DNA of 64,000 nt, taken from positions 103,106 to 167,105 of the forward strand of contig NZ_FCOG02000006.1 of assembly GCF_001544975.2 (NCBI RefSeq), written 5' to 3'. Origin of the DNA: Caballeronia arationis. Its GTDB lineage: Bacteria; Pseudomonadota; Gammaproteobacteria; Burkholderiales; Burkholderiaceae. Shown here one piece after another: positions 17,534 through 29,478 of the stretch. The translations under genes were made by a program, and so were the position numbers. Position 1 is the first letter of the stretch. Every line of letters starts with the position of its first letter. The notes beneath the pieces were generated by a model. The model was not told the origin of the DNA. It was given only the letters and a program-made list of their open reading frames with translations, and did not search any database.

Positions 17534-17562
17534 TTGATTTGCTTATTTTAATCGGCTACAAC
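17534..17562 (+). promoter_or_regulatory. Predicted sigma-70 promoter of the pyrimidine operon
   Basis: TTGATT at 17534-17539 and TACAAC at 17557-17562 are separated by 17 bases of AT-rich DNA, the optimal spacing. It lies in the 304-bp gap (17419-17722) between the TetR gene and the operon and touches the inverted repeat at 17562-17579. The rest of this gap shows only a TGTCCGG half-site near 17465 and no other gene. Confidence 0.5.
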
Positions 17563-17579
17563 CTGTCCAACCGGACAGG
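17562..17579. promoter_or_regulatory. Predicted operator of the RutR-like repressor
   Basis: CCTGTCC-AACC-GGACAGG, a perfect 7-bp inverted repeat placed at the -10 element and presumed start point, so bound repressor would block transcription. The layout resembles RutR-type sites (two half-sites close together), though the bases differ from the E. coli RutR consensus. Assignment to the adjacent TetR gene is inference. Confidence 0.6.
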
Positions 17580-17722
17580 ATTCGCAAAGCAGCAGAACGC
17601 AGCATCAGGATCATCCCTTAGAAAGAAAAAACGTGCACCGGCTACGTGCGGCAGCGCCCCACGATGCTACGCGGATGCACCAGTTTCATGTCCCCTCATT
17701 CACGATTGAAGGAGCGAATCGA

Positions 17723-19015
17723 ATGAACGCGGTAACGGATGCAACCACGGATGCGATCGGAGAGGCTGGTCTCGATACATCGATCAAGGTGAACGGTCAG
17801 CGCCTGTGGGACAGCCTGATGACGATGGCAAAAATCGGCGCGACGCCAAAGGGTGGTGTCTGCCGTCTCGCGCTCACCGATCTTGACCGCGAGGGCCGCG
17901 ATCTCATCGTGAGCTGGGCGAAGGAGGCGGGCTGCACGATCAGCGTCGATCAGATGGGCAATGTCTTCATGCGCCGCGCGGGGCGCAACCTCGATGCGCT
18001 GCCGGTCGTCACGGGCTCGCATGCGGATTCGCAGCCGACGGGCGGCCGCTTCGACGGCATCTATGGCGTGCTGGGCGGACTCGAAGTGATCCGCACGCTC
18101 AACGATCACGCGATCGAAACCGAACATCCGATCGAAGTCGTGATCTGGACCAACGAGGAAGGATCGCGCTTCGCACCGGCGATGGTTGCATCGGGCGTCT
18201 TCGCCGGCGTCTTTACGCTGGACTACGGTCTCTCGCGCAAGGACGTGGACGGCAAGACGATCGGCGAGGAACTGAAGCGCATCGGCTATGCGGGCGACGT
18301 GCCGTGCGGCGGTCGTCAGTTACATGCGGCTTTCGAGCTTCACATCGAACAGGGGCCGATTCTCGAAGCGGAGAACAAGATGATCGGTGTCGTCACCGAT
18401 GCGCAGGGCCAGCGCTGGTACGAGATCACGCTGACGGGCCAGGAAGCGCATGCAGGCCCGACGCCGATGCCGCGCCGCAAGGACGCATTGCTCGGCGCAT
18501 CGCGGGTGGTCGATCTCGTCAACCGCATCGGCCTCGATCATGCGCCGCTCGCGTGCTCGACGGTCGGCATGATGCAGGTCCATCCGAACTCGCGCAACGT
18601 GATTCCGGGTCGCGTGTTCTTCACGGTTGACTTCCGCCATCCCGAGGATGCCGTGCTCGCGCAGATGGGTGCCGAGTTGCGCGAAGGTGTCGCGCGCATT
18701 GCGGACGGCATCGGCCTTCAGACCGAACTCGAACAGATCTTCTATTACGCGCCCGTCGCGTTCGATGCAGCCTGCGTGAAGTCCGTGCGCGCCGCTGCGG
18801 AACGCTTTGGGTATTCGCATCGCGACATGGTGTCGGGTGCGGGACACGACGCGTGCTATCTGTCGCAGGTCGCGCCCACGTCGATGGTCTTCGTGCCTTG
18901 CGTGGACGGCATCAGTCACAACGAGATCGAGGACGCATCGCAGGAATGGATCGAGGCGGGCGCCAACGTCCTGCTTCACGCGATGCTCGGACGTGCATCC
19001 GAACCGGCTTCGTAA
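17723..19015 (+). CDS. N-carbamoyl-beta-alanine amidohydrolase (M20-type Zn hydrolase)
   Basis: A 430-residue metal-dependent amidase of the beta-ureidopropionase/L-carbamoylase group. It shows the metal ligands of the M20 fold in TGSHADSQPTGGRFDGIYGVLGG (His-Asp), the EEGSRF glutamate pair, GQEAHAGPTPMPRRKDAL in the lid domain and GAGHDACYLSQVAPTSMVF near the C-terminus. Expected reaction: N-carbamoyl-beta-alanine to beta-alanine, CO2 and NH3, the last step of reductive pyrimidine breakdown. The start at 17723 has GAAGGAG upstream; the in-frame extension to 17633 is not protein-like. Confidence 0.93.
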   Translation: MNAVTDATTDAIGEAGLDTSIKVNGQRLWDSLMTMAKIGATPKGGVCRLALTDLDREGRDLIVSWAKEAGCTISVDQMGNVFMRRAGRNLDALPVVTGSHADSQPTGGRFDGIYGVLGGLEVIRTLNDHAIETEHPIEVVIWTNEEGSRFAPAMVASGVFAGVFTLDYGLSRKDVDGKTIGEELKRIGYAGDVPCGGRQLHAAFELHIEQGPILEAENKMIGVVTDAQGQRWYEITLTGQEAHAGPTPMPRRKDALLGASRVVDLVNRIGLDHAPLACSTVGMMQVHPNSRNVIPGRVFFTVDFRHPEDAVLAQMGAELREGVARIADGIGLQTELEQIFYYAPVAFDAACVKSVRAAAERFGYSHRDMVSGAGHDACYLSQVAPTSMVFVPCVDGISHNEIEDASQEWIEAGANVLLHAMLGRASEPAS

Positions 19016-19047
19016 CGCCTGACGAATTCTGCTGTTGCAACGCCGTC

Positions 19048-19073
19048 CCGGCTTCGCGTTTGCGCGAAGCCGG
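19048..19073 (+). other. Intra-operon hairpin between amidohydrolase and preT
   Basis: CCGGCTTCGC (19048-19057) pairs perfectly with GCGAAGCCGG (19064-19073) over a 6-nt loop, with no T-run. It lies 40 bp before preT and may protect or partially terminate the upstream message. Confidence 0.5.
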
Positions 19074-19112
19074 CGGGCACGGCTACGTCTTCACCTTGAC
19101 GAAGGAACGCGT

Positions 19113-20447
19113 ATGACCATGAAGCAAACCGGCGACATTGCGGCGCATCGCCTCTCGCAGGAACAGCTCGCGTGCGAGTTCTCGGACGTCGCGCCCTTGC
19201 TCGACGCGACTGCCGCTGCTGCGGCATCGAGCCGTTGTCACTACTGCTACGACGCGCCTTGCGTGCAGGCTTGCCCGACGTCGATCGACATCCCGAGCTT
19301 CATCCGCAAGATCGGCAACGGCAACCTGAAGGGCGCGGCGACCGACATTCTCTCGGCGAATCCGCTCGGCGGCATATGCGCCCGCGTCTGCCCGACCGAG
19401 ATTCTTTGCGAAGGCGCATGCGTGCGCAATCATCCGGGCGACAAGCCGGTCACGATCGGCGCGCTGCAACGTCATGCCACGGACTGGGCGATGGCGCGCG
19501 GCGAGCACCTGTTCAAGCGCGCCGCCGATACGGGACGGCATGTCGCAGTCGTCGGCGCTGGACCGGCGGGGCTTGCGTGCGCACATCGCCTTGCGCTTGC
19601 CGGCCATCGCGCCACGATCTTCGATTCGCGCGCGAAGCCGGGCGGTCTCAACGAATACGGCATCGCGGCGTACAAGACTGTCGAGGACTTCGCGCAGCGC
19701 GAAGTCGAATGGCTGTATTCGGTCGGCGGCATCGACCTGAAGCCGGGCGTGATGCTCGGCCGCGATGTGACGCTCGACGAACTTCGCAAGCAATACGACG
19801 CAGTGTTCCTCGCGATCGGCCTCGGCGGCGTGCGTGCGCTCGCGCTGGATGGCGAAGCGCTCGAAGGCGTGATGAACGCAGTCGATTTCATCGAAGCGGT
19901 GCGGCAGGCCGACGATCTCGCGACCGTGCCCGTCGGCCGGCGCGTGGTGGTGATCGGCGGCGGCAACACGGCGGTCGATGCGGCGGTGCAAAGCCGCAAG
20001 CTCGGGGCGGCCTCGGTGACGATGGTGTGCCGGCGCGGTGTCGAACACATGAGCGCCACCTGGGCCGAGCGCGAGTTCGCGCAGATGAACGGCGTCACGC
20101 TCGTCACGCACGCGCGGCCGGTGCGCATGACGGGCGTCGATGGTTGCGTGTCTGCCGTCGAGTTCGAGTGCGAAGGCGAGCGCTTCACGATCGAAGCCGA
20201 CATGGTGCTGAAGGCGATCGGCCAGACGCTCGTTTCGGTCGGATTGGACCATGAACTGCTGACGCTCGACGGCAACCGCATCGCCACCGATGAGAACCGC
20301 CAGACGACGCTCGCGAAGGTCTGGGCCGGCGGCGACTGCGCCACGCACGAAGGACTCGACCTCACGGTGCAGGCGGTGCAGGACGGCAAGCTCGCGGCTG
20401 CATCGATCGATGCCTCGTTCGCGCTGACCGCCATCAAGGCCGCCTGA
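19113..20447 (+). CDS. preT: NAD-dependent dihydropyrimidine dehydrogenase, subunit PreT
   Basis: A 444-residue flavoprotein. The N-terminal cysteine clusters CHYCYDAPCVQACPTSID and CARVCPTEILCEGAC hold two Fe-S centres; an FAD-binding motif VAVVGAGPAGLACAHRLA and a nucleotide motif VVVIGGGNTAVDAA follow. It transfers electrons from NADH to PreA. The start at 19113 sits six bases after GAAGGA; a second ATG two codons on is possible. The upstream extension to 19035 covers the hairpin region and is rejected. Confidence 0.95.
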   Translation: MTMKQTGDIAAHRLSQEQLACEFSDVAPLLDATAAAAASSRCHYCYDAPCVQACPTSIDIPSFIRKIGNGNLKGAATDILSANPLGGICARVCPTEILCEGACVRNHPGDKPVTIGALQRHATDWAMARGEHLFKRAADTGRHVAVVGAGPAGLACAHRLALAGHRATIFDSRAKPGGLNEYGIAAYKTVEDFAQREVEWLYSVGGIDLKPGVMLGRDVTLDELRKQYDAVFLAIGLGGVRALALDGEALEGVMNAVDFIEAVRQADDLATVPVGRRVVVIGGGNTAVDAAVQSRKLGAASVTMVCRRGVEHMSATWAEREFAQMNGVTLVTHARPVRMTGVDGCVSAVEFECEGERFTIEADMVLKAIGQTLVSVGLDHELLTLDGNRIATDENRQTTLAKVWAGGDCATHEGLDLTVQAVQDGKLAAASIDASFALTAIKAA

Positions 20448-20486
20448 CCGGCAAGACCCCACGAACACTATACGGAGCCAATCGAC

Positions 20487-21773
20487 ATGGCCGACCTGCG
20501 TTGCACGATTGCCGGCATCAATTCGCCGAATCCCTTCTGGCTTGCTTCCGCGCCGCCCACCGACAAGGCCTACAACGTCAACCGCGCCTTCGAGGCAGGT
20601 TGGGGCGGCGTCGTGTGGAAGACGCTCGGACTCGATCCGCATGTGGTGAACGTCAGTTCGCGCTATGGCGCGGTGCAGTGGAACGGCCAGCGCATGGCGG
20701 GACTGAACAACATCGAACTGATCACCGACCGGCCGCTCGACGTGAACTTGCGCGAGATCGCGCAAGTGAAGCGCGACTGGCCGGACCGTGCGCTGATCGT
20801 CTCGCTGATGGTGCCCTGCAACGAGCACGACTGGAAATGGATCCTGCCGCTCGTCGAGGACACCGGCGCTGATGCGGTCGAACTCAACTTCGGCTGCCCG
20901 CATGGCATGAGTGAGCGCGGCATGGGCGCGGCGGTGGGTCAGGTGCCCGAGTATATCGAGATGGTCACGCGCTGGGTCAAGGAGGGAACGAAGCTGCCGT
21001 GCCTCGTGAAACTCACGCCGAACATCACCGACATTCGCGTCGGTTCGCGCGCCGCGTACAAGGGCGGCGCGGACGGCGTGTCGCTCATCAACACGATCAA
21101 CTCGATCGTCGCGGTCGATCTCGACGAGATGGCGCCGATGCCGACCGTCGACGGCAAGGGCACGCACGGCGGCTATTGCGGACCGGCCGTCAAGCCGATC
21201 GCGCTCAACATGGTCGCGGAAATTGCACGCGACATCGAAACGCCGAATCTGCCGATCTCGGGCATCGGCGGCATCACGAACTGGCGCGACGCTGCCGAGT
21301 TCATCGTGCTCGGCGCGGGCAGCGTGCAGGTTTGCACGGCGGCGATGCACTATGGCTTTCGCATCGTCTCCGATCTCGCGGACGGGCTTTCGAACTGGAT
21401 GGACGAGAAGGGCTACGCGACGCTCGACGACATCCGCGGCCGCGCGGTGCCCAACGTCACGGACTGGAAGTACCTGAACCTCAAGTACGACATCAAGGCG
21501 CGTATCGACCAGGACAAGTGCATCAAGTGCGGCCTGTGCCACATCGCTTGCGAAGACACTTCGCACCAGGCGATCACGCGCGAGAAGGATGGCGTGCGTC
21601 ATTTCGACGTGGTCGATGCCGAATGCGTCGGGTGCAATTTGTGCATGCATGTCTGCCCGGTCGAGCAATGCATCACGATGGAGCGCGTGGACGCGGGCGA
21701 ATACGCGAACTGGACCACGCATCCGAACAACCCGGCGCGCGTCGATGCCGAAGAGCCCGCCAAGGCGGCCTGA
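20487..21773 (+). CDS. preA: NAD-dependent dihydropyrimidine dehydrogenase, subunit PreA
   Basis: A 428-residue catalytic subunit that reduces uracil and thymine to the 5,6-dihydro forms. An FMN-binding barrel (about 1-310, with NFGCPHGMSERGMGAAVGQ and PISGIGGITNWRDAAEFI) is followed by a 2x[4Fe-4S] ferredoxin domain with CIKCGLCHIAC and CVGCNLCMHVCPV. The residue aligning with the catalytic cysteine of mammalian dihydropyrimidine dehydrogenase (LACGQ) is valine here (AAVGQ). From memory E. coli PreA also has valine at this place, so it is probably a feature of the bacterial type rather than a defect. Ribosome site CGGAG. Confidence 0.95.
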   Translation: MADLRCTIAGINSPNPFWLASAPPTDKAYNVNRAFEAGWGGVVWKTLGLDPHVVNVSSRYGAVQWNGQRMAGLNNIELITDRPLDVNLREIAQVKRDWPDRALIVSLMVPCNEHDWKWILPLVEDTGADAVELNFGCPHGMSERGMGAAVGQVPEYIEMVTRWVKEGTKLPCLVKLTPNITDIRVGSRAAYKGGADGVSLINTINSIVAVDLDEMAPMPTVDGKGTHGGYCGPAVKPIALNMVAEIARDIETPNLPISGIGGITNWRDAAEFIVLGAGSVQVCTAAMHYGFRIVSDLADGLSNWMDEKGYATLDDIRGRAVPNVTDWKYLNLKYDIKARIDQDKCIKCGLCHIACEDTSHQAITREKDGVRHFDVVDAECVGCNLCMHVCPVEQCITMERVDAGEYANWTTHPNNPARVDAEEPAKAA

Positions 21774-21810
21774 AGTCCACCTGTCACAACGATTCAAGTG
21801 GAGATCCACG

Positions 21811-24818
<3,008 letters not shown>

Positions 24819-24842
24819 GCCCAACGCTTTGTCTGACAGCAG

Positions 24843-24870
24843 CCCGCGTTCTCGCGAACGCGGGTTTTTT
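24843..24870 (+). terminator. Rho-independent terminator of the pyrimidine operon
   Basis: CCCGCGTTC (24843-24851), TCGC loop, GAACGCGGG (24856-24864) and six T. The convergent GGDEF-EAL gene ends at the last T. Confidence 0.95.
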
Positions 24871-27188
24871 CATGCGGCCTCGGCGGATTCCTGCCACTCC
24901 TGCAGCCACACCTCGAGCTTCGCCGGCGGCAACGGCCGGCTCAGATGAAAGCCCTGCGCGAGGTCGCAGCGCAGGTCCTTCAGGCGCATCAGCATCGCTT
25001 CGTTCTCGACACCCTCCGCGACGACCTTCAGCCCCATGTTGTGACCGAGGTCGATGGTCGAGCGCACGATGGTCTCGTCGTCCTTGTGATCGAACATGCC
25101 CAGCACGAATGACTTGTCGATCTTCAGTTCGTCGACGGGCATGCGCTTCAGATACGACAGCGACGAATAGCCAGTGCCGAAGTCGTCGATTGACAGCCGA
25201 ATGCCGAGTGCGTGCAGGTGGTCCAGCGTTTCGATGGCGTGATTCGGATCGTCCATGATCGCGCTCTCCGTGATCTCGATCCAGATCCACTCGGGAGCCA
25301 CGTGATACTTGCGCAATAGCGCGCTGAACGTGTCGGGCAGCGAGGACTGGATCAGTTCGCGCGCCGACACGTTGACCGAGACTGCCAGTTCGATGCCTTG
25401 CGCGTGCCACAGCGAACATTGCTGGATGGCCTTTTCGGCAACCCAGCGCGAGATGCTCTTGATATAACCGGTCTGCTCCGCAAACGGAATGAACTGGTCC
25501 GGGGAGACGAAGCCGCGCGTCGGGTGGTCCCAGCGAACCAGCGCCTCCACATACTTCACCTTGTGCGTGCTCAGATCCACCTTCGGCTGATAGTAGAGCG
25601 TCAACTGATCGTGCTCGACCGCCTGCCGCAGTTCGCTCATCAGCGAAAGCCGTTCCGCGCTGTTCTGGTCGTGGCGTTCGTCGTAGAGCGAATAACCGGC
25701 ATTAGCGCGCTTCGCCACATACATCGCGATGTCTGCGCGGCGCAGCAGCACGTTCATGTCCGCGCCGTTATGCGGGCACGTGACAATGCCGATGCTCGCG
25801 CCCACATCGACCAGTTGCCCCTCGACCGTGATCGGTTCTTCGAGCGCCTTCAGCATCCGGTTGGCGATCAGCTTCGCGGCGTGGATGTCGTCGGTGGGGA
25901 GCAGGACCGCGAACTCGTCGCCGCCCAGACGCGCGACCGTGTCGGTATTGCGCTGAAGGGCGGAACGCAGGCGCTTCGCCACTTCGCACAGCAGCAGGTC
26001 GCCGATGGGATGCCCGAGCGTGTCGTTGACATACTTGAAACGGTCGAGGTCCATCATCATCACCGAGAGCGGATGCCCCGCGCGCAGCGCCACGCCGATC
26101 GCCTGCTGCAGACGGTCGTTGAAGAGCGCGCGGTTCGGCAGACCCGTCAGGCGATCCATGTAGGCGAGCTCGGTAATACGCCGCTCGCGTTGCGCTATGC
26201 CGTGCTGCATCTGGTTGAACGCGTTCGCGAGTTCGCCCATTTCGTCTTGATGCTTCACTTCGATCGGCTCGGCGTAATTGCCCTGGCCGATGCGCCGCGA
26301 GAATTGCGTGAGTGCCGCGATCGGCCGCGTGACGCTGCGCGCCGTGAACATGCTGCCGACGATCGACACCAGCACGCCCGCGAGCGTGATGAGCAGGAGC
26401 GTGGTCTGCAGGCGCCGGAACGGCGCAAGCGCTTCAGCGAGCGAACGTTGCAGCATGACGGCGACGGGCTCGCCTTCGGACTTGAGCCTGACGAGACGCG
26501 TCGCGTAGTTTTCTTCGGAAAGGTGGGAGGGGTCCTGCAGCGCACGGCGCTCCGCCGCGGGCAGCGAACTCGCGAGCGCGGTCCAGCGGCCGTCGGCGCG
26601 CTGGTCGATGAACGACACGTCGAGCGAGGTCAGGCTGCTCATCTCGCGCGCCATGTCGTCGTCGATGACGAAGCCCATCGCGACCCACGCAATCGGCAAC
26701 GGCGCCTTGATCGGCACCGCGACGAGCTGGTACGGGCGGCCGTCAATCACGCCGATGGCCGAGGCGTCGCCGTTGCGCTCCACGGCGTGCAGCAGTTTCG
26801 GGAACGGGAAGGGCATGCCCTCGTGCGCGGGCCCGCTGCTGTCGGCGATCAGCTTGCCGTTGAGATCGGCGAGCATCACGATGTCCGCGTGAATGCGGTC
26901 GCCGTGGTTCTGGAGCGCCGAGGCCACGGTCTTCTCGTCATGCGAGGCGATGGCCTGCCGAAAGCCGAAGTCCGCCGCGACGACGCTCGCTGCCTGCGTG
27001 AGCTTTTCGCTGTTGCTTCGAAGCACCTGCTTGAACACGCGTTCGGCGACCGTCAGCTGTTCGTTCGCGTTGCGGTGCGCGTTCGACGTGATCACCGAAT
27101 TGATGACGACGAACGCGGCCGCCTGCACGGCCAGCATCAGCAGGACGAAGACCAGCGCAATCCGGGCACGCAGGCTGTGGAGTCGCAT
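24870..27188 (-). CDS. Membrane GGDEF-EAL c-di-GMP signalling protein
   Basis: A 772-residue receptor. An N-terminal transmembrane helix (about 8-30), a periplasmic sensor of about 240 residues of the double-Cache kind, a second helix near 270-290 and a HAMP linker lead to a diguanylate cyclase domain with intact RLGGDEFAVLL and a phosphodiesterase domain with intact YVEALVRWDHP and the later DDFGTGYSSLSYL. Both catalytic motifs are kept, so the protein may be bifunctional. It is last in a minus-strand operon, 8 bp after an exported cupredoxin-like gene, which suggests that its sensor reads a periplasmic redox or metal signal (inference). Confidence 0.95.
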   Translation of the reverse strand: MRLHSLRARIALVFVLLMLAVQAAAFVVINSVITSNAHRNANEQLTVAERVFKQVLRSNSEKLTQAASVVAADFGFRQAIASHDEKTVASALQNHGDRIHADIVMLADLNGKLIADSSGPAHEGMPFPFPKLLHAVERNGDASAIGVIDGRPYQLVAVPIKAPLPIAWVAMGFVIDDDMAREMSSLTSLDVSFIDQRADGRWTALASSLPAAERRALQDPSHLSEENYATRLVRLKSEGEPVAVMLQRSLAEALAPFRRLQTTLLLITLAGVLVSIVGSMFTARSVTRPIAALTQFSRRIGQGNYAEPIEVKHQDEMGELANAFNQMQHGIAQRERRITELAYMDRLTGLPNRALFNDRLQQAIGVALRAGHPLSVMMMDLDRFKYVNDTLGHPIGDLLLCEVAKRLRSALQRNTDTVARLGGDEFAVLLPTDDIHAAKLIANRMLKALEEPITVEGQLVDVGASIGIVTCPHNGADMNVLLRRADIAMYVAKRANAGYSLYDERHDQNSAERLSLMSELRQAVEHDQLTLYYQPKVDLSTHKVKYVEALVRWDHPTRGFVSPDQFIPFAEQTGYIKSISRWVAEKAIQQCSLWHAQGIELAVSVNVSARELIQSSLPDTFSALLRKYHVAPEWIWIEITESAIMDDPNHAIETLDHLHALGIRLSIDDFGTGYSSLSYLKRMPVDELKIDKSFVLGMFDHKDDETIVRSTIDLGHNMGLKVVAEGVENEAMLMRLKDLRCDLAQGFHLSRPLPPAKLEVWLQEWQESAEAA

Positions 27189-27196
27189 CGGCTTGC

Positions 27197-27823
27197 CTAG
27201 TCGGCCTTCGGCTCGGGCTTCAACTGCAACGTAAATTTGGCCGCGTCACCGGCACCCGCGCCGAGCTTCTGCGTGGGCTGCGCGTTCGGATCGCTCATGC
27301 GGTGGTGCCATGCGATGACGCGGTAGGCGTCGGCGGGAAGGTTGTCGATGGTGGCCTGGCCGCTCGCATCGGTCCTGGCGAACCATGGCGTATCCACGAT
27401 CAGCAGATACGCGATCATCGAGTCGTGGATGTTGCAGCCCATTACCACGAGACCGGACTTGTCAAAGACGACCGGGCTCGCGGGGATGCCGTGATACAGG
27501 TTCAGCTCGAAGCGCTTCGCGGGCGAGAACGAGTAGACGTCGTGCTCGATGTTGTCCTTGTTGGGGAACGTGACCGCGGCGCCCGTCTGCGCCACGGACA
27601 CGAGCGGCACGAAGCGGCGCTTCACCTGATCGATGACCGCGCCTGCGGGCTTCGTCGCCGGTATCTTGCCGTTGACGGGCATTGCATAGACGATGGCGTC
27701 GGGCACGGCGGCGCCCGCCTGGTCGACGACCTGCACGCGAACGCTCGCGGCATGCGCGCTCATCGCGGCCAGTCCTGCTGCGCAGCACCCTAGGGCTGCC
27801 AATAACCGTGTGCTGAATCGCAT
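27197..27823 (-). CDS. Exported cupredoxin-like protein (methylamine utilization protein-like)
   Basis: A 208-residue protein with a signal peptide (MRFSTRLLAALGCCAAGLAAM, then SAHA). The core looks like a blue-copper fold: VTFPNKDNIEHDVYSF supplies a histidine and VVMGCNIHDSMIAYLL supplies Cys, His and Met in type-1 copper order. Relatives are often labelled methylamine utilization protein, but no other methylamine genes are here, so that name is not functional evidence. No strong ribosome site precedes the ATG, and the frame is open upstream without protein-like sequence. It lies between the globin and GGDEF-EAL genes. Confidence 0.8.
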   Translation of the reverse strand: MRFSTRLLAALGCCAAGLAAMSAHAASVRVQVVDQAGAAVPDAIVYAMPVNGKIPATKPAGAVIDQVKRRFVPLVSVAQTGAAVTFPNKDNIEHDVYSFSPAKRFELNLYHGIPASPVVFDKSGLVVMGCNIHDSMIAYLLIVDTPWFARTDASGQATIDNLPADAYRVIAWHHRMSDPNAQPTQKLGAGAGDAAKFTLQLKPEPKAD

Positions 27824-27909
27824 CTGAATGTTTTCGTTGATTGCTGTGCGCGAAAGAGACGCGCGCTTACGGTGATAACGGCACGCCGGGTGCAAACTTG
27901 AGGCGCTTG

Positions 27910-28344
27910 TTATTCGCGATCCTGGACGTCGCGATACATCGGTGCGAGCTTCGCGAGCAGCTTGTTCTGCGCATGAAAAGGCACGCCGTTCTTGTCCATC
28001 GCATCCTGCAGGTCTTCGACGAGCGCATTGAACGCGGCACGATCGATGTTCTGCCCCTCGTGAGTGCGCTTCATCGTGCGGCCCGTGTATTCGCAAGGGC
28101 CGCCGAGCAGCACGCAGAATTGCTCGACGAGCTTCTGCTTGATGCGCTTGATCGGTGCGTCTTCGAAGTAAGGCTGCGTGCGCGGATCGGCGAGAAGCTT
28201 GTCGTAGAGATCGTCGGTAATCTTGACGAGGCCTGGCTTTTCGCCGAACTCGCGATAGAGCGAATCGTCGGCGCGAGCGTTGACGCTTGCGAGCGCCGCG
28301 AGCGCGATGAACGCCGTGGCGGCGAAACGGAAGACGAGCGTCAT
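27910..28344 (-). CDS. Exported group 1 truncated hemoglobin
   Basis: A 144-residue protein. Residues 1-24 are a signal peptide (FRFAATAFIALAALASVNA), unusual for a globin and placing it in the periplasm. The rest is a group 1 truncated globin: LYREFGEKPGLVKITDDLYD at the start, LLGGPCEYTGRTMKRTHEGQNI with the proximal histidine, and NGVPFHAQNKLLAKLAPMY at the end. It starts 2 bp after the DUF3034 stop, so it is coupled to that gene. Binding of O2 or NO in the periplasm is expected from the fold; the partner is unknown. Confidence 0.9.
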   Translation of the reverse strand: MTLVFRFAATAFIALAALASVNARADDSLYREFGEKPGLVKITDDLYDKLLADPRTQPYFEDAPIKRIKQKLVEQFCVLLGGPCEYTGRTMKRTHEGQNIDRAAFNALVEDLQDAMDKNGVPFHAQNKLLAKLAPMYRDVQDRE

Positions 28345-28346
28345 GA

Positions 28347-29234
28347 TCAGAACCCTGCCTGTAAGGAGAGATATACGCCGCGCTGGTTCTTGATCGTCGC
28401 GATGTCGCCCAGTGCGACGTAGGCGGCGGTCAGCGCAACATGCTTGGTCGGCGCCCATGCGACGAACGCGTCGTAGGCGTTCTGCTCGCGGGCGAAGCTC
28501 AGGTTGTCCGGCTTGGTGCGGTACTCGGCGCCGATCACGATGCTTCTCGACAGCATGTAAGCCACGGACGACTCGAACTCGGCGTGGTAGTTGTTCGACT
28601 TGTCGCCGCCGAATCCGAGAAGGCCGAACTGGTTGGCCTTGGTGAAGCGCAGCGTGCCGTTCAGAAGCAGGCTTTGCGCGAGCAAAAGCTTCGTCGCGGA
28701 GAGGTAGAAATCGGTGCCGGAGTTGCTGGCCGCGCCCACCGCCCTGAGGACGTCGCCTTGCTCGTTGTGCTTGAACTGGATGCCGGCTGCGACCTGCGGG
28801 AGCCACGTGTCCTGATCGAGCACGGCATCGCCGAAGAGCCGGACCTTCACGCCGAAGATGTTCTGGTTGAACTTGTAGTTCGAACCGAGGCCGAGTTGCG
28901 CGCCGACATCGCGGGTATCGAAGACTTGTCGCGCCAGCGAAAACTCGACGCGGTTCGCGACCCCGACCATCACGCCATAGGTCGATAGCGCGTAGTCCTG
29001 GGTTCTCACATACGTGCCGTGTCCGTTGCCGCCCAGCTGGCCGGCCGTGCCATAGCCACCGATCACGGCCCAGGGTGTGAGGCCGCCGCCCGCGGCGCCT
29101 TCGACTTCGGAGACGCCGCCAGTCAGGAGAAGCTTGCCGCCGGTCGCGGGGACGTCGGCGTGGGTTGCGTTGGAGATCGACATCAGCGCAGCGACGGCGA
29201 TGCTCAACCGTCGGGTTTTTGTTCTTGCTTGCAT
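28347..29234 (-). CDS. DUF3034 family outer-membrane protein
   Basis: A 295-residue protein with a signal peptide (ending SNATHA) and a pattern of amphipathic beta strands ending in LSLQAGF, a terminal phenylalanine typical of outer-membrane barrels. The segment GGKLLLTGGVSEVEGAAGGG marks DUF3034. The function is unknown. It is the first gene of the minus-strand cluster with globin, cupredoxin and GGDEF-EAL. No clear ribosome site was seen, so the start rests on the signal peptide. The 298 bases upstream (29235-29532) hold one long hairpin and no gene. Confidence 0.85.
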   Translation of the reverse strand: MQARTKTRRLSIAVAALMSISNATHADVPATGGKLLLTGGVSEVEGAAGGGLTPWAVIGGYGTAGQLGGNGHGTYVRTQDYALSTYGVMVGVANRVEFSLARQVFDTRDVGAQLGLGSNYKFNQNIFGVKVRLFGDAVLDQDTWLPQVAAGIQFKHNEQGDVLRAVGAASNSGTDFYLSATKLLLAQSLLLNGTLRFTKANQFGLLGFGGDKSNNYHAEFESSVAYMLSRSIVIGAEYRTKPDNLSFAREQNAYDAFVAWAPTKHVALTAAYVALGDIATIKNQRGVYLSLQAGF

Positions 29235-29478
29235 TGCGATTGGTGGGTCTGGCGAGACTGAAGGATTGACCGCGGTCCGGGGCGGACGAGCGTGCCTTTC
29301 TTTTCGTATACGGCAGGATGCGGGCGGGACTTGAGGCGAGGATGGTGAATGTCCAGGACGGAAGGCATGGACAAAGACAGGCGGATCGTTGCCGCATCCT
29401 ATTGAGAGCCCTGCACGAAACTCAAAGCGCAGGGATTTCGGTTTTCGTAAGCTGCTTTTTTTGGCTGAAATCAATCCT

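Noticed and set aside
17563..17578. CTGT-N8-ACAG, formally a LexA-type box, before the pyrimidine operon
   Set aside because: The interior CCAACCGG is GC-rich, unlike LexA sites, and the longer CCTGTCC/GGACAGG symmetry plus a divergent TetR gene fit a local operator better.
20880..20945. Valine in place of the catalytic cysteine of mammalian dihydropyrimidine dehydrogenase in PreA
   Set aside because: From memory, E. coli PreA also has valine here, so it is probably a normal feature of bacterial PreA rather than an inactivating change.
19083..21809. A 908-codon minus-strand frame opposite preT and preA
   Set aside because: It shows the same codon-shadow effect; composition is dominated by Arg, His and Asp and no family is recognisable, whereas the plus strand encodes intact PreT and PreA.
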